Shown in pieces: positions 8,536 to 18,184 of a stretch of 64,000 nt of DNA. Within the stretch, counting starts at the first letter, position 1. Every line of letters starts with the position of its first letter. A program made the position numbers and the translations under genes. Source of the DNA: Sphingomonas profundi (GTDB taxonomy: Bacteria > Pseudomonadota > Alphaproteobacteria > Sphingomonadales > Sphingomonadaceae). Under the pieces are notes generated by a model. The model was given only the letters and a program-made list of their open reading frames with translations. It searched no databases and was not told the DNA's origin. Location: contig NZ_CP046535.1 in the NCBI RefSeq assembly GCF_009739515.1, positions 1,798,001-1,862,000 of the forward strand, written 5' to 3'.

Positions 8536-9888
8536 ATGCCCCTCCCCCGCCCCGCTTCCGGCGAACGCTCGCCCGGTTATCGCTTCGGGTTGGCCGTGCT
8601 GCTCGGGCTGCTGCTGGCCATCCCGCTCTTCGCGGTCTACCTGCTCGTCTACGATCGCCAGTCCCAGTCGGAGACGGCGCGCGGATCGATCGTCGAGGGC
8701 TGGGGTCAGCCGCAGCAGTTCGCCGGGCCGTTCCTCGTCATCCCCTTCTCGCAGATGGTCGAGACGGAGGTGCAGGAGAATGGCCGCACGGTGAAGCGCG
8801 CGCAGTCGCAGGATCGCGCATTGTTCGTCGCCCCGGATCAGGTGCGCTTCGAGACCCGGCTCGATCCCGAGCTGCGCCGGCGGTCGATCTACCAGGCGGT
8901 CGTCTACTCGGCGGCGATGCGCGCCAGCGGCAGCTTCCGCCTGCCGGATCTCGCCGCGTCGAACATCGATCCCGCCAGCCTGCGCATGGGAGAGGCGGAG
9001 ATCCGCTTCGGCATCTCCAGCGCCAAGGGCCTCGGCGGATCGCGCCCGCAGGTGCGGGTAGGCGGGCGCGCGATCCCGCTGATCCCGGGCTCCGGCCTGC
9101 GCAGCACCGATGGCAGCGGCTTCAGCGGCCGGCTTGGCGCGATGCCGCCGGGCGGACCGATCGCGTTCGACATCGCCTTCACGATGCGCGGGCATGATTC
9201 GATCACTCTCCTGCCTTCCGCGCAGGATACGCGCTGGCAGGTGGCGTCGTCCTGGCCGCACCCGTCTTTCGTCGGCGGCTTCCTGCCCGTGGCGCGGCAC
9301 GTGGACGCGCACGGCTTCTCGGCCGGGTGGCGGATCGGCAATCTCGCGCTCAACCGGCCCGTCGTCTCGATCGACGAGCAGGCGGGCGACACGGCCGATC
9401 GCGTGACGGTGGCGCTGATCGATCCGGTGAACCTCTACTCCGAGGTCAACCGCGCGGTGAAGTACGGCTTCATGTTCATCGGCTTCACCTTCCTCACCCT
9501 GCTGATGTTCGATGTGATCGCCGGCGTGCCGGTGTCGGGCGTGGCCTATCTGCTGGTCGGCAGCGGGCTGATCCTGTTCTTCGTGCTGCTGCTCGCCTTT
9601 GCCGAGATACTCGGCTTCACGCCCGCTTACGTGATCGCCAGCGCGGCGATCGTCGGCCTGCTCGCCTGCTACTCGGCGGCGGTGCTGGGCAGCTGGCGGC
9701 GAGCGGGCGCCGTCGCCGGCCTGCTCGCCGGCCTCTACGCCGTGCTGTACGTGCTGCTCGGGCTGGAGGCCTATTCGCTGCTGAACGGTTCGCTGCTGTT
9801 GTTCGCGGCGCTGGCGGCCGTGATGTACTTCACCCGCGGGGTCGATTGGGGACGGATCGGCGGCAGAGCGGACACGATCGAGGCGTGA
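8536..9888 (+). CDS. creD: CreD-family inner membrane protein
   Basis: A 450-residue protein of the CreD family (cell envelope integrity, inner membrane), known in gammaproteobacteria as part of the CreBC regulon and tied there to beta-lactam tolerance. It has an N-terminal membrane helix (about residues 15-40), a large periplasmic beta-rich domain (about 45-300), and a C-terminal block of helices from about residue 305 beginning YGFMFIGFTFLTLLMFDV. No creBC two-component genes are nearby. Its stop overlaps the next gene's GTG start (GTGA). Biochemical function is unknown. Confidence 0.88.
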   Translation: MPLPRPASGERSPGYRFGLAVLLGLLLAIPLFAVYLLVYDRQSQSETARGSIVEGWGQPQQFAGPFLVIPFSQMVETEVQENGRTVKRAQSQDRALFVAPDQVRFETRLDPELRRRSIYQAVVYSAAMRASGSFRLPDLAASNIDPASLRMGEAEIRFGISSAKGLGGSRPQVRVGGRAIPLIPGSGLRSTDGSGFSGRLGAMPPGGPIAFDIAFTMRGHDSITLLPSAQDTRWQVASSWPHPSFVGGFLPVARHVDAHGFSAGWRIGNLALNRPVVSIDEQAGDTADRVTVALIDPVNLYSEVNRAVKYGFMFIGFTFLTLLMFDVIAGVPVSGVAYLLVGSGLILFFVLLLAFAEILGFTPAYVIASAAIVGLLACYSAAVLGSWRRAGAVAGLLAGLYAVLYVLLGLEAYSLLNGSLLLFAALAAVMYFTRGVDWGRIGGRADTIEA

Positions 9889-10697
9889 TCCCCCTCACCG
9901 CCCTTCTTCTCGCCGGCAATCGCCCCGGCGTGGATCCGCTGGCCGCGGCGTTCGGCGTGCCGTTCAAGGCGCTCGTGCCCGTCGGTGGGGAGGCGATGCT
10001 GGCGCGGGTGGCGCGCACGCTGGTGGAGCATCCGCGCATCGGCCGGGTGATCCTGCTCTCCCAGGCGATGGACGCCTTCGCCGCGCATCCGGACACGGCG
10101 TGGATCGCGGCGCATCCCGATATCGTGATGGAGGCGGCAGGCGGTTCCGTCAGTGGTGCGATCGCCGAGGCGCTGGCGCGGCACCCGGCCGGCTTCCCCT
10201 TCCTCGTCACCACCGCCGATCACCCGCTGCTGGATGCGGCGATGCTGGATGCGTTCATCGCGCCGGCGCTGGCCGCCGGCACCGACGTGGCGGTCGGCCT
10301 CGTCGCGCGGCGCACTTTGCTGGCGGCCTATCCGGACAATCGCCGCACCTGGCTGCGCTTTCGCGGCGGGGCCTATTCCGGCGCCAACCTGTTCCTGCTC
10401 GCCACCCCGCGCGCGCTGACGGCGGTGAACCTGTGGCGGACGATCGAGCAGCAGCGCAAGAAGGGCCGCACCGTGATCGGCGCGTTCGGGCCGATGATCC
10501 TCGCCGGCGTCGCGCTGAGGCTGTTCACCTTGCGCGGCGCGCTGGTCCGCGCCGGGCGGCGGCTGGGCATGACGGCGGCGGCGATCGAGCTGCCGATCGC
10601 GGAGGCGTGCATCGATGTGGACAAGCCGGCCGATCACGCGCTCGCCAGCGAGATCCTCGCCCGGCGCGCCCGCGATATCGCCACAATTCGCGCCTAA
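9885..10697 (+). CDS. MobA-like nucleotidyltransferase
   Basis: A 270-residue nucleotidyltransferase of the MobA/GlmU-like superfamily. The GTG start at 9885 overlaps the creD stop and opens directly into PLTALLLAGNRPG, the nucleotide-binding loop, although it lacks the usual second glycine and Arg spacing of GxGxR. TTADHPLL near residue 107 fits the metal-binding Asp motif. The C-terminus has IDVDKPAD, typical of MobA-like enzymes. Substrate unknown. It neighbours a second nucleotidyltransferase and a CDP-alcohol phosphatidyltransferase, so activation of a phosphorylated polyol or lipid head group is plausible rather than molybdopterin chemistry. Confidence 0.75.
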   Translation: MIPLTALLLAGNRPGVDPLAAAFGVPFKALVPVGGEAMLARVARTLVEHPRIGRVILLSQAMDAFAAHPDTAWIAAHPDIVMEAAGGSVSGAIAEALARHPAGFPFLVTTADHPLLDAAMLDAFIAPALAAGTDVAVGLVARRTLLAAYPDNRRTWLRFRGGAYSGANLFLLATPRALTAVNLWRTIEQQRKKGRTVIGAFGPMILAGVALRLFTLRGALVRAGRRLGMTAAAIELPIAEACIDVDKPADHALASEILARRARDIATIRA

Positions 10698-10709
10698 CCG
10701 CCCGCCCCC

Positions 10710-11552
10710 ATGACGACACAGACCGCCATCACCCGCGCCATCATCCTCAGCGCCGGCCAGGGCTCGCGCCTGCTGCCCGTGACCGCCGATCTGCCCAAAT
10801 GCCTGATCCCGTTCGCCGGCAAAACGCTGATCGAGTGGCAGATCGCCGCGCTGGCCGCCAACGGCATCGGCGACATCCACGTCGTCACCGGCTTCCGCAC
10901 CGAGAAGGTGGAGGCGGCGCTCGCCGGCATCTCCGGCCCGACGATCACGACGCATTTCAATCCGTTCTACAAGGTGGCGGACAATCTCGGCTCCTGCTGG
11001 ATCGTGCGGGAGGCGATGGACCGCGACTTCATCATCCTGAACGGCGACACGCTGATCGATCCGGCGATCGTGGCGGCGCTGATCGCCGGGGCGACGAGCC
11101 CGATCACCGTGACGGTCGACGTGAAGGACGCCTACGACGCCGACGACATGAAGGTGCACCGCGCGAACGACGGCCGCCTGATCGCCATCGGCAAGCGGCT
11201 GGAGCCGCAGGAGAGCAATGCCGAGTCGATCGGCATGCTGGCCTTCACCGGCGCAGGCCCGGCCCTGTTCCGCGCGCAGGTGGATGCGATGATGCGGACG
11301 CCGGAGGGGGTGCTGAACTGGTATCTGAAGGCGATCCACGCGATCGCCCAATCTGCCCCAGCCACTGGCACGGCCGACAGCGCGCCGGCGGTCGGCACCG
11401 TGTCGATCGCGGGCATGGACTGGGCGGAAGTGGACTTCCCGGCCGATCTCGCGATCGCCGGCGCGCTCACCGCGCGCTGGGCGGCTCAGCCGGGCCAGCC
11501 GTCCTTCAGCCAGGCGACCAGCGCGTCGCGCTCGGCCTCGGGCAGCGCATAG
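10710..11552 (+). CDS. sugar/phosphocholine nucleotidyltransferase-like protein
   Basis: A 280-residue NTP transferase with the classic LSAGQGSRLLPVTADLPKCL opening (GxGxR loop), ILNGDTLID as metal and substrate motif (residues 109-117), and WAEVDFPADL near residue 238. The arrangement matches LicC-type phosphocholine cytidylyltransferases and related sugar-1-phosphate enzymes. The last 22 residues are Ser/Ala-rich and are encoded antisense inside the convergent HIT gene (67-bp overlap), suggesting a drifted stop codon. With the MobA-like gene before it and the phosphatidyltransferase after, it probably makes an NDP-activated alcohol. The true substrate is not determinable. Confidence 0.75.
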   Translation: MTTQTAITRAIILSAGQGSRLLPVTADLPKCLIPFAGKTLIEWQIAALAANGIGDIHVVTGFRTEKVEAALAGISGPTITTHFNPFYKVADNLGSCWIVREAMDRDFIILNGDTLIDPAIVAALIAGATSPITVTVDVKDAYDADDMKVHRANDGRLIAIGKRLEPQESNAESIGMLAFTGAGPALFRAQVDAMMRTPEGVLNWYLKAIHAIAQSAPATGTADSAPAVGTVSIAGMDWAEVDFPADLAIAGALTARWAAQPGQPSFSQATSASRSASGSA

Positions 11553-11917
11553 GCCTCGCCCAGCGCCGGCGGCTTGCCCCAGCCGGCATCCGCCACGGTG
11601 ACGCCGCAGGCGGATCGCGTGCCGGCATAGCGCGGGATGACGTGGAAGTGGACGTGCGGGTCCACCAGCATCAGCATCAGATAGTTGATCTTCTCGTAGG
11701 CCACCGCGGCGGAGAGCCGCGTCTCGATCGCCGCGACGATCGTCGCCAGCTCCGCGAACGCCTCGGCCGGCAGGTCGGCGAAGGCGGTGGCATCGGCTTT
11801 CGCCGCCAGCACGAGCGCGCCGAGGGTCGGCTGCGCCGGCCGCAGCAGCACCACCCAGTGCGCATAGTCGCGCACCAGGGTGGCGGGGTAGCCGAACTTC
11901 TCGATCGTCGCGTTCAT
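11486..11917 (-). CDS. HIT-family nucleotide hydrolase/transferase
   Basis: A 143-residue histidine-triad protein, a family that hydrolyses nucleoside phosphoramidates or dinucleotides. The catalytic triad motif reads HVHFHVIPRY near residue 88. The end of the protein overlaps the convergent nucleotidyltransferase gene by 67 bp. It starts at ATG 11917, 13 bp after the stop of the upstream phosphatidyltransferase gene on the same strand, so the two may be co-transcribed. Confidence 0.85.
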   Translation of the reverse strand: MNATIEKFGYPATLVRDYAHWVVLLRPAQPTLGALVLAAKADATAFADLPAEAFAELATIVAAIETRLSAAVAYEKINYLMLMLVDPHVHFHVIPRYAGTRSACGVTVADAGWGKPPALGEAYALPEAERDALVAWLKDGWPG

Positions 11918-11930
11918 GTCCCGCCCCTCA

Positions 11931-13097
11931 CTACGCCGCCAGCCACGAGGTGATCGGATGGCCCGCCGCCTTCCGCGCCATCGCCTGCGCCAGCCGCACG
12001 GCGTGGAAAACGAGCGACACGATCGTCCACCACGCCACCGCGATCAAGCCGAGATCGGGCCGGCCGGCGATCACCGAGACCAGCAGGATCACCATGTTCG
12101 GGTTGCGCCGCGCGGTGACGAGGCGGAAGCGCGAGTCCGCCTGCCGCCACACATGGATGTGCATGCCGTATAGCCGCATGAACGCGCCCTCGATCACCCG
12201 CTGCACCACATAGCCGCCGACGATCGCCAGCATCACCAGCGCAAAGGTGCGCTCGTCATAGCCGAGGCCCCACGTGGCGAGCCCCGCGCCCCATGCCCAC
12301 CACCAGAAAGGCGGATGCACCAGATCGATGCCGTGATCGAACACGTTGCCCCATTTGGACGAGGTGATCGTGCAGCGCGCCAGCTTCCCGTCCACCGTAT
12401 CCAGCACCATGAAGCCCAGGCCGGCGGCCATGCCGGCCCAATAGTGCCCGCCGCGGAACAGGAAGAAGGCCCACACGCACAGGACCGCGCCGATGCCCGT
12501 CACCATGTTCGGCGTCATGCCGATCCGCGCCGCGACGCGCGTGAGCACCAAAGCCCATTCCGGCCAGAGATATTTGGTGAGGATGTCCGTCACGCCCTTG
12601 TAGGCGGCGAAGTAGCTGGCCCGCTCGATCGCGGGCACTGTGGCGGGCGTCAGCGGCATCAGGAACGGCTGCTCGCGCTTGCGCAGCTGATCGTTGTAGA
12701 GCGTGAAGCCGGCGTCATGGGCGATGCGGGTCAGCCCCGTGGCGGTCGGCAACGGCAGCCCGTCGCTCATCGCCGCGCCAGCGTCGCCCATCCTGTCGGG
12801 CAGCGCGGTGCGCGCCAGGGCCGGTATTCCGTCCCTCGTCAGCACGGTCTCCTCCTGCTCCGCCATGTAGCGCAGCAAGGGCGGATCGAAGGCGAAGGCC
12901 GTGTTCACCAGCAGCACGCCGCCCTGCTCGAACGCCGGCGCCTCCGCGAACGGCAGCCCCGCCTTGCCGGCGATGCGGCGGATCCGCTCGCGCGCGCTCA
13001 TGCCCCAGATCGGCGTCGGATTGTCGCCGACCGGGACCACGGTCGGCTGGGGGCTGTGCGTCACTGTCGCTCGTCCGGATGTGGCGGAAGCGACCAC
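11931..13097 (-). CDS. CDP-alcohol phosphatidyltransferase family protein with N-terminal extension
   Basis: A 388-residue membrane enzyme that would transfer a phospho-alcohol from a CDP-activated donor. The full family signature D-G-x2-A-R-x8-G-x3-D-x3-D is present at D236, G237, A240, R241, G250, D254 and D258, within a C-terminal domain of several transmembrane helices (about 180-380). The first 150 residues are soluble and contain a VPVGDNPTPIWGMS segment and VLLVNTAFAFDPPLL, which recall a degenerate nucleotidyltransferase domain like that fused to inositol-phosphate CDP-alcohol enzymes. The start is a GTG and uncertain by some residues. It is divergent from sdhB. Product lipid unknown. 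Confidence 0.82.
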   Translation of the reverse strand: MVASATSGRATVTHSPQPTVVPVGDNPTPIWGMSARERIRRIAGKAGLPFAEAPAFEQGGVLLVNTAFAFDPPLLRYMAEQEETVLTRDGIPALARTALPDRMGDAGAAMSDGLPLPTATGLTRIAHDAGFTLYNDQLRKREQPFLMPLTPATVPAIERASYFAAYKGVTDILTKYLWPEWALVLTRVAARIGMTPNMVTGIGAVLCVWAFFLFRGGHYWAGMAAGLGFMVLDTVDGKLARCTITSSKWGNVFDHGIDLVHPPFWWWAWGAGLATWGLGYDERTFALVMLAIVGGYVVQRVIEGAFMRLYGMHIHVWRQADSRFRLVTARRNPNMVILLVSVIAGRPDLGLIAVAWWTIVSLVFHAVRLAQAMARKAAGHPITSWLAA

Positions 13098-13146
13098 TTA
13101 CGCATTCCCCGCCGCCGGTCAAAGCCGCAGCGGCCCGAAACAGGCA

Positions 13147-13175
13147 TTGAGCCGCGCCGCGCGAGCCGCTATCCG
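13147..13175 (+). promoter_or_regulatory. sdhB: putative sigma-70-type promoter for sdhB
   Basis: TTGAGC (13147-13152), 17 bases, then TATCCG (13170-13175), about 25 bases before the sdhB start. An AAGGGG ribosome binding site follows. It would give sdhB its own transcription start, needed because sdhB is separated from sdhCDA and lies next to a divergent gene. Confidence 0.45.
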
Positions 13176-13200
13176 CGAAGGCAGCAGAAGGGGTTGACGC

Positions 13201-13986
13201 ATGGCCGAGTTCGCACTGCCGAAGAACAGCAAGATCAAGTCCGGCGGGAAAGTGCACAAGGCCGCGTCCGGCGCCAAGAACGTCAAGACGTTCAAGGTCT
13301 ACCGCTACGATCCCGATTCGGGCGAGAATCCGCGCTACGACAAGTTCGAGCTGGATCTGGACGAGACCGGCCCGATGGTGCTGGACGCGCTGATCAAGAT
13401 GAAGAGCGAGCAGGATCCCTCGCTCACCTTCCGCCGCTCCTGCCGGGAGGGGATCTGCGGCTCCTGCTCGATGAACATGAACGGCAAGAACGGCCTCGCC
13501 TGCACCACCGCGATCGAGGACTGCAAGGGCGAGGTGCGGATCACGCCGCTGCCGCACATGGACGTGATCAAGGATCTGGTGCCCGACTTCACCCACTTCT
13601 ACGCGCAATATGCCTCGATCCAGCCCTGGCTGAAGACGGTGACGCCGCCGCCCTCCGGCAAGGAGCGGCTGCAGTCGCCGGACGATCGCGCGAAGCTGGA
13701 CGGCCTCTACGAGTGCATCCTGTGCGCCTGCTGCTCGACCAGCTGCCCGAGCTACTGGTGGAACAGCGACAAGTTCCTCGGCCCGGCCATCCTGCTGCAG
13801 GCCTATCGCTGGCTGGCCGACAGCCGCGACGAGACGACCGGCGAGCGGCTCGACGAGCTCGAGGATCCGTTCCGCCTCTACCGCTGCCACACGATCATGA
13901 ACTGCTCGAACGTGTGCCCCAAGGGCCTCTCTCCCGCCAAGGCGATCGCTGAGGTGAAGAAGATGGTGGTCGAGCGCCAGATCTGA
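13201..13986 (+). CDS. sdhB: succinate dehydrogenase iron-sulphur subunit
   Basis: The 261-residue SdhB subunit, which passes electrons from FAD to the quinone site through three clusters. The 2Fe-2S ligands are in CREGICGSC, the 4Fe-4S ligands in [13 protein letters not shown], and the 3Fe-4S ligands in [12 protein letters not shown]. Length is standard. Unusually it is not adjacent to sdhCDA (5442-8013); hicBA, creD and a possible lipid head-group cluster lie between. It has a likely promoter of its own. Confidence 0.97.
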   Translation: MAEFALPKNSKIKSGGKVHKAASGAKNVKTFKVYRYDPDSGENPRYDKFELDLDETGPMVLDALIKMKSEQDPSLTFRRSCREGICGSCSMNMNGKNGLACTTAIEDCKGEVRITPLPHMDVIKDLVPDFTHFYAQYASIQPWLKTVTPPPSGKERLQSPDDRAKLDGLYECILCACCSTSCPSYWWNSDKFLGPAILLQAYRWLADSRDETTGERLDELEDPFRLYRCHTIMNCSNVCPKGLSPAKAIAEVKKMVVERQI

Positions 13987-14012
13987 TCGCGCAGGCTCCG
14001 GCGGTTCCCGGC

Positions 14013-14468
14013 ATGGCGAGCGACCGCGGCCGATACGGCTTCGCTCCCGATCCCGAGCATGCCGGCTGGTTCGTGCGGCGGGCGGCGGGCATCGGCCGCT
14101 TCGTCGACATCTTCGGCGACATCCGCGTCCGCCCGGAGGGGCCGGCGACGGCCCGGATGCGCGTCGTCCCCGGTCCGCAGCACCGCAACCTGACCGAGAC
14201 CGTGCACGGCGGCTTCCTCCTCGCGCTGGTCGATCAGGCCTATTTCGTCTGCCCGACCGCACTCGGCATCACCGGCGCGATGAACGGGCTGACGGTGGAC
14301 AGCGCCACCCAGTTCCTCGCGCCGCTCGTGATCGATCGCCCGATCGACGTCGTCGTCGAGGTGCTGCGCGAGACCGGCCGGATGATCTTCATGCGCGGCC
14401 TGATCGAGCAGGACGATGTCCGCGCCCTCGCCTTCTCCGGCACGATCCGCAAGGCATCCGCCCGGTGA
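14013..14468 (+). CDS. PaaI-family hotdog thioesterase
   Basis: A 151-residue hotdog-fold acyl-CoA thioesterase of the PaaI type. The characteristic active-site segment VHGGFLLALVDQA lies near residue 64, followed by TVDSATQFLAP. The acyl substrate cannot be deduced. The stop overlaps the GTG start of zapE (GTGA), and it follows sdhB by 26 bp, so it may be read through from the sdhB promoter. Confidence 0.85.
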   Translation: MASDRGRYGFAPDPEHAGWFVRRAAGIGRFVDIFGDIRVRPEGPATARMRVVPGPQHRNLTETVHGGFLLALVDQAYFVCPTALGITGAMNGLTVDSATQFLAPLVIDRPIDVVVEVLRETGRMIFMRGLIEQDDVRALAFSGTIRKASAR

Positions 14469-15577
14469 CGACCGTGCTCGCCCGCTACGAGGCGCTGCTG
14501 GCCAGCGGCGAACTGCGCGCCGATCCCGATCAGCGCGCCACCGTGCTGCGCCTGCACGCTCTGGCGGGCGAGCTGGATGCCACGCCCAACCGCGGCAGCG
14601 TGCTCTGGCGGATGCTGCGCAAGCCGCCGCCCAGCCCGCGCGGCCTCTACATGTGGGGCGGCGTGGGGCGCGGAAAGTCCATGCTGATGGACCTGTTCTA
14701 CGATTGCCTGCACATGGCGGCCAAGCGGCGCGTCCACTTCCACGAGTTCATGATCGAGGTGCACGAGCGGCTGCGGGTGGAGCGCACGAAGGAGAAGGGC
14801 GATCCCATCCTGCCGGTGGTGGCGGCGCTGGCGGAGGAGGCGAAGCTGCTCGCCTTCGACGAGATGGTCGTCAACAACACGGCCGACGCGATGATCCTCA
14901 GCCGCCTGTTCACCGGCCTGATCGAGGCGGGCGTCACCGTGGTCACGACCTCCAACCGGCCGCCGCGCGACCTCTACAAGGACGGCCTGAACCGCGAGCA
15001 TTTCCTGCCCTTCATCGCCCTGATCGAGGATCGGCTGGACGTGCTGTGCCTGAACGGCCCGACCGACTATCGCCTCGCCCGGCTGGGCGGCGCGCCCACC
15101 TGGTACGTGCCGAACGGGCCGGAGACGACGGCCGCCCTCTCCCGCGCCTTCTTCCGCCTCACCGATTTTCCGCCGGAGGATCGCGCCCACGTGCCGGCCT
15201 GCGAGCTGCCCGTCTCCGCCGGCCGCAAGCTGCCCGTGCCCAAGAGCCTGAAGGGCGTCGCCGTCTTCTCGTTCAAGCGGCTGTGCGGCGAGGCGCGGGG
15301 GGCGCCCGACTATCTGGCGATCGCCCGCCACTATCACACCGTGATCCTGGTCGGCATACCCGTGCTGGGGCCGGACCAGCGCAACGAGGCCGCCCGCTTC
15401 AAGACGCTGATCGACGCGCTGTACGAGTATAAGGTCAAGCTGCTCGCCGGCGCAGACGCGCCCGCGACGAGCCTCTATCCGGAGGGCGACGGCGCCTTCG
15501 AGTTCGAGCGCACCGTATCCCGCCTGATGGAGATGCAATCCGACGATTATCTGGCGGAGGGCCACGGCGCGGGATGA
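14465..15577 (+). CDS. zapE: cell division protein ZapE (AFG1-like ATPase)
   Basis: A 370-residue AFG1/ZapE P-loop ATPase. Walker A is GGVGRGKS at residues 65-72; the Walker B region reads LLAFDEMVV. ZapE associates with the Z-ring in E. coli, and mitochondrial AFG1 homologues help in respiratory-complex quality control. A zapE gene upstream of mdh is common in alphaproteobacteria. The GTG start overlaps the preceding stop; no better start is present. Confidence 0.9.
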   Translation: MTTVLARYEALLASGELRADPDQRATVLRLHALAGELDATPNRGSVLWRMLRKPPPSPRGLYMWGGVGRGKSMLMDLFYDCLHMAAKRRVHFHEFMIEVHERLRVERTKEKGDPILPVVAALAEEAKLLAFDEMVVNNTADAMILSRLFTGLIEAGVTVVTTSNRPPRDLYKDGLNREHFLPFIALIEDRLDVLCLNGPTDYRLARLGGAPTWYVPNGPETTAALSRAFFRLTDFPPEDRAHVPACELPVSAGRKLPVPKSLKGVAVFSFKRLCGEARGAPDYLAIARHYHTVILVGIPVLGPDQRNEAARFKTLIDALYEYKVKLLAGADAPATSLYPEGDGAFEFERTVSRLMEMQSDDYLAEGHGAG

Positions 15578-16699
<1,122 letters not shown>

Positions 16700-16739
16700 A
16701 TCGGTTGCGCGATGGGGCGGAGGCTGACAGGCAGGCTGC

Positions 16740-17210
16740 ATGGCTGAACGGGACCATCTGATCGCGCTTCGCTCGGCGGCGATCGGCTACGAGCAGGATT
16801 ATGCCGCGTGGCTCGATCGCCAGATCGCGCTGCTGCGCGCCGGTCGCTTCGACGAGCTCGATATGCCGAACCTGCTCGACGAGGTGGAAAGCTTGGGCCG
16901 GTCGGACTTCAAGGGCTTCGTCAGCGCGGTCGAGATCGTGTTGCTGCACATGCTTAAGTGGGACCATCAGCCCACGCTGAGGACGCGCAGCTGGCAGGGA
17001 TCCATCCTGGAGCATCGACGCCGTATCGCCCGCGAGCTGAAGGACAGCCCCAGCTATTCGGCGCGGATCGACGACGCCGTGGAGAGAGCCTATGAGGCGG
17101 CGCAGGCGGCGGCCGTCGGCCAGACGGGCCTTCCCCTCGCCACCTTTCCCGATACCTGTCCCTACGACTGGGAGGCGATCACCTCCCGCGACCATCCGCT
17201 CGACGACTAA
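16740..17210 (+). CDS. DUF29 family protein
   Basis: A 156-residue helical protein of the DUF29 family. Features are the YEQDYAAWLDRQIALLRAGRF opening broken around residues 17-37, LLDEVESLGRSD, and a C-terminal FPDTCPYDWEAI segment. DUF29 proteins are widespread in cyanobacteria and proteobacteria with no established biochemical role. It occupies the place between mdh and sucD where sucC is normally found. It may be an independent insertion. Confidence 0.8.
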   Translation: MAERDHLIALRSAAIGYEQDYAAWLDRQIALLRAGRFDELDMPNLLDEVESLGRSDFKGFVSAVEIVLLHMLKWDHQPTLRTRSWQGSILEHRRRIARELKDSPSYSARIDDAVERAYEAAQAAAVGQTGLPLATFPDTCPYDWEAITSRDHPLDD

Positions 17211-17249
17211 GCCCGTCGGTTCCGTCATAGAAATGGAGCGTTTCCCCGC

Positions 17250-18134
<885 letters not shown>

Positions 18135-18140
18135 CGAAAG

Positions 18141-18168
18141 CGGAGCCGCCCGCCGTCGGGCGGCTCCG
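18141..18168 (+). promoter_or_regulatory. strong intergenic hairpin between sucD and sucA
   Basis: CGGAGCCGCCCG (18141-18152) pairs perfectly with CGGGCGGCTCCG (18157-18168) across a CCGT loop. No T-tract follows, so it is unlikely to be a complete terminator. It may be a transcript-stabilising or attenuating structure setting the sucD:sucA ratio. The sucA ribosome binding site (GGGGA) begins six bases after the stem. Confidence 0.7.
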
Positions 18169-18184
18169 AGCTGGGGACGTTGCG

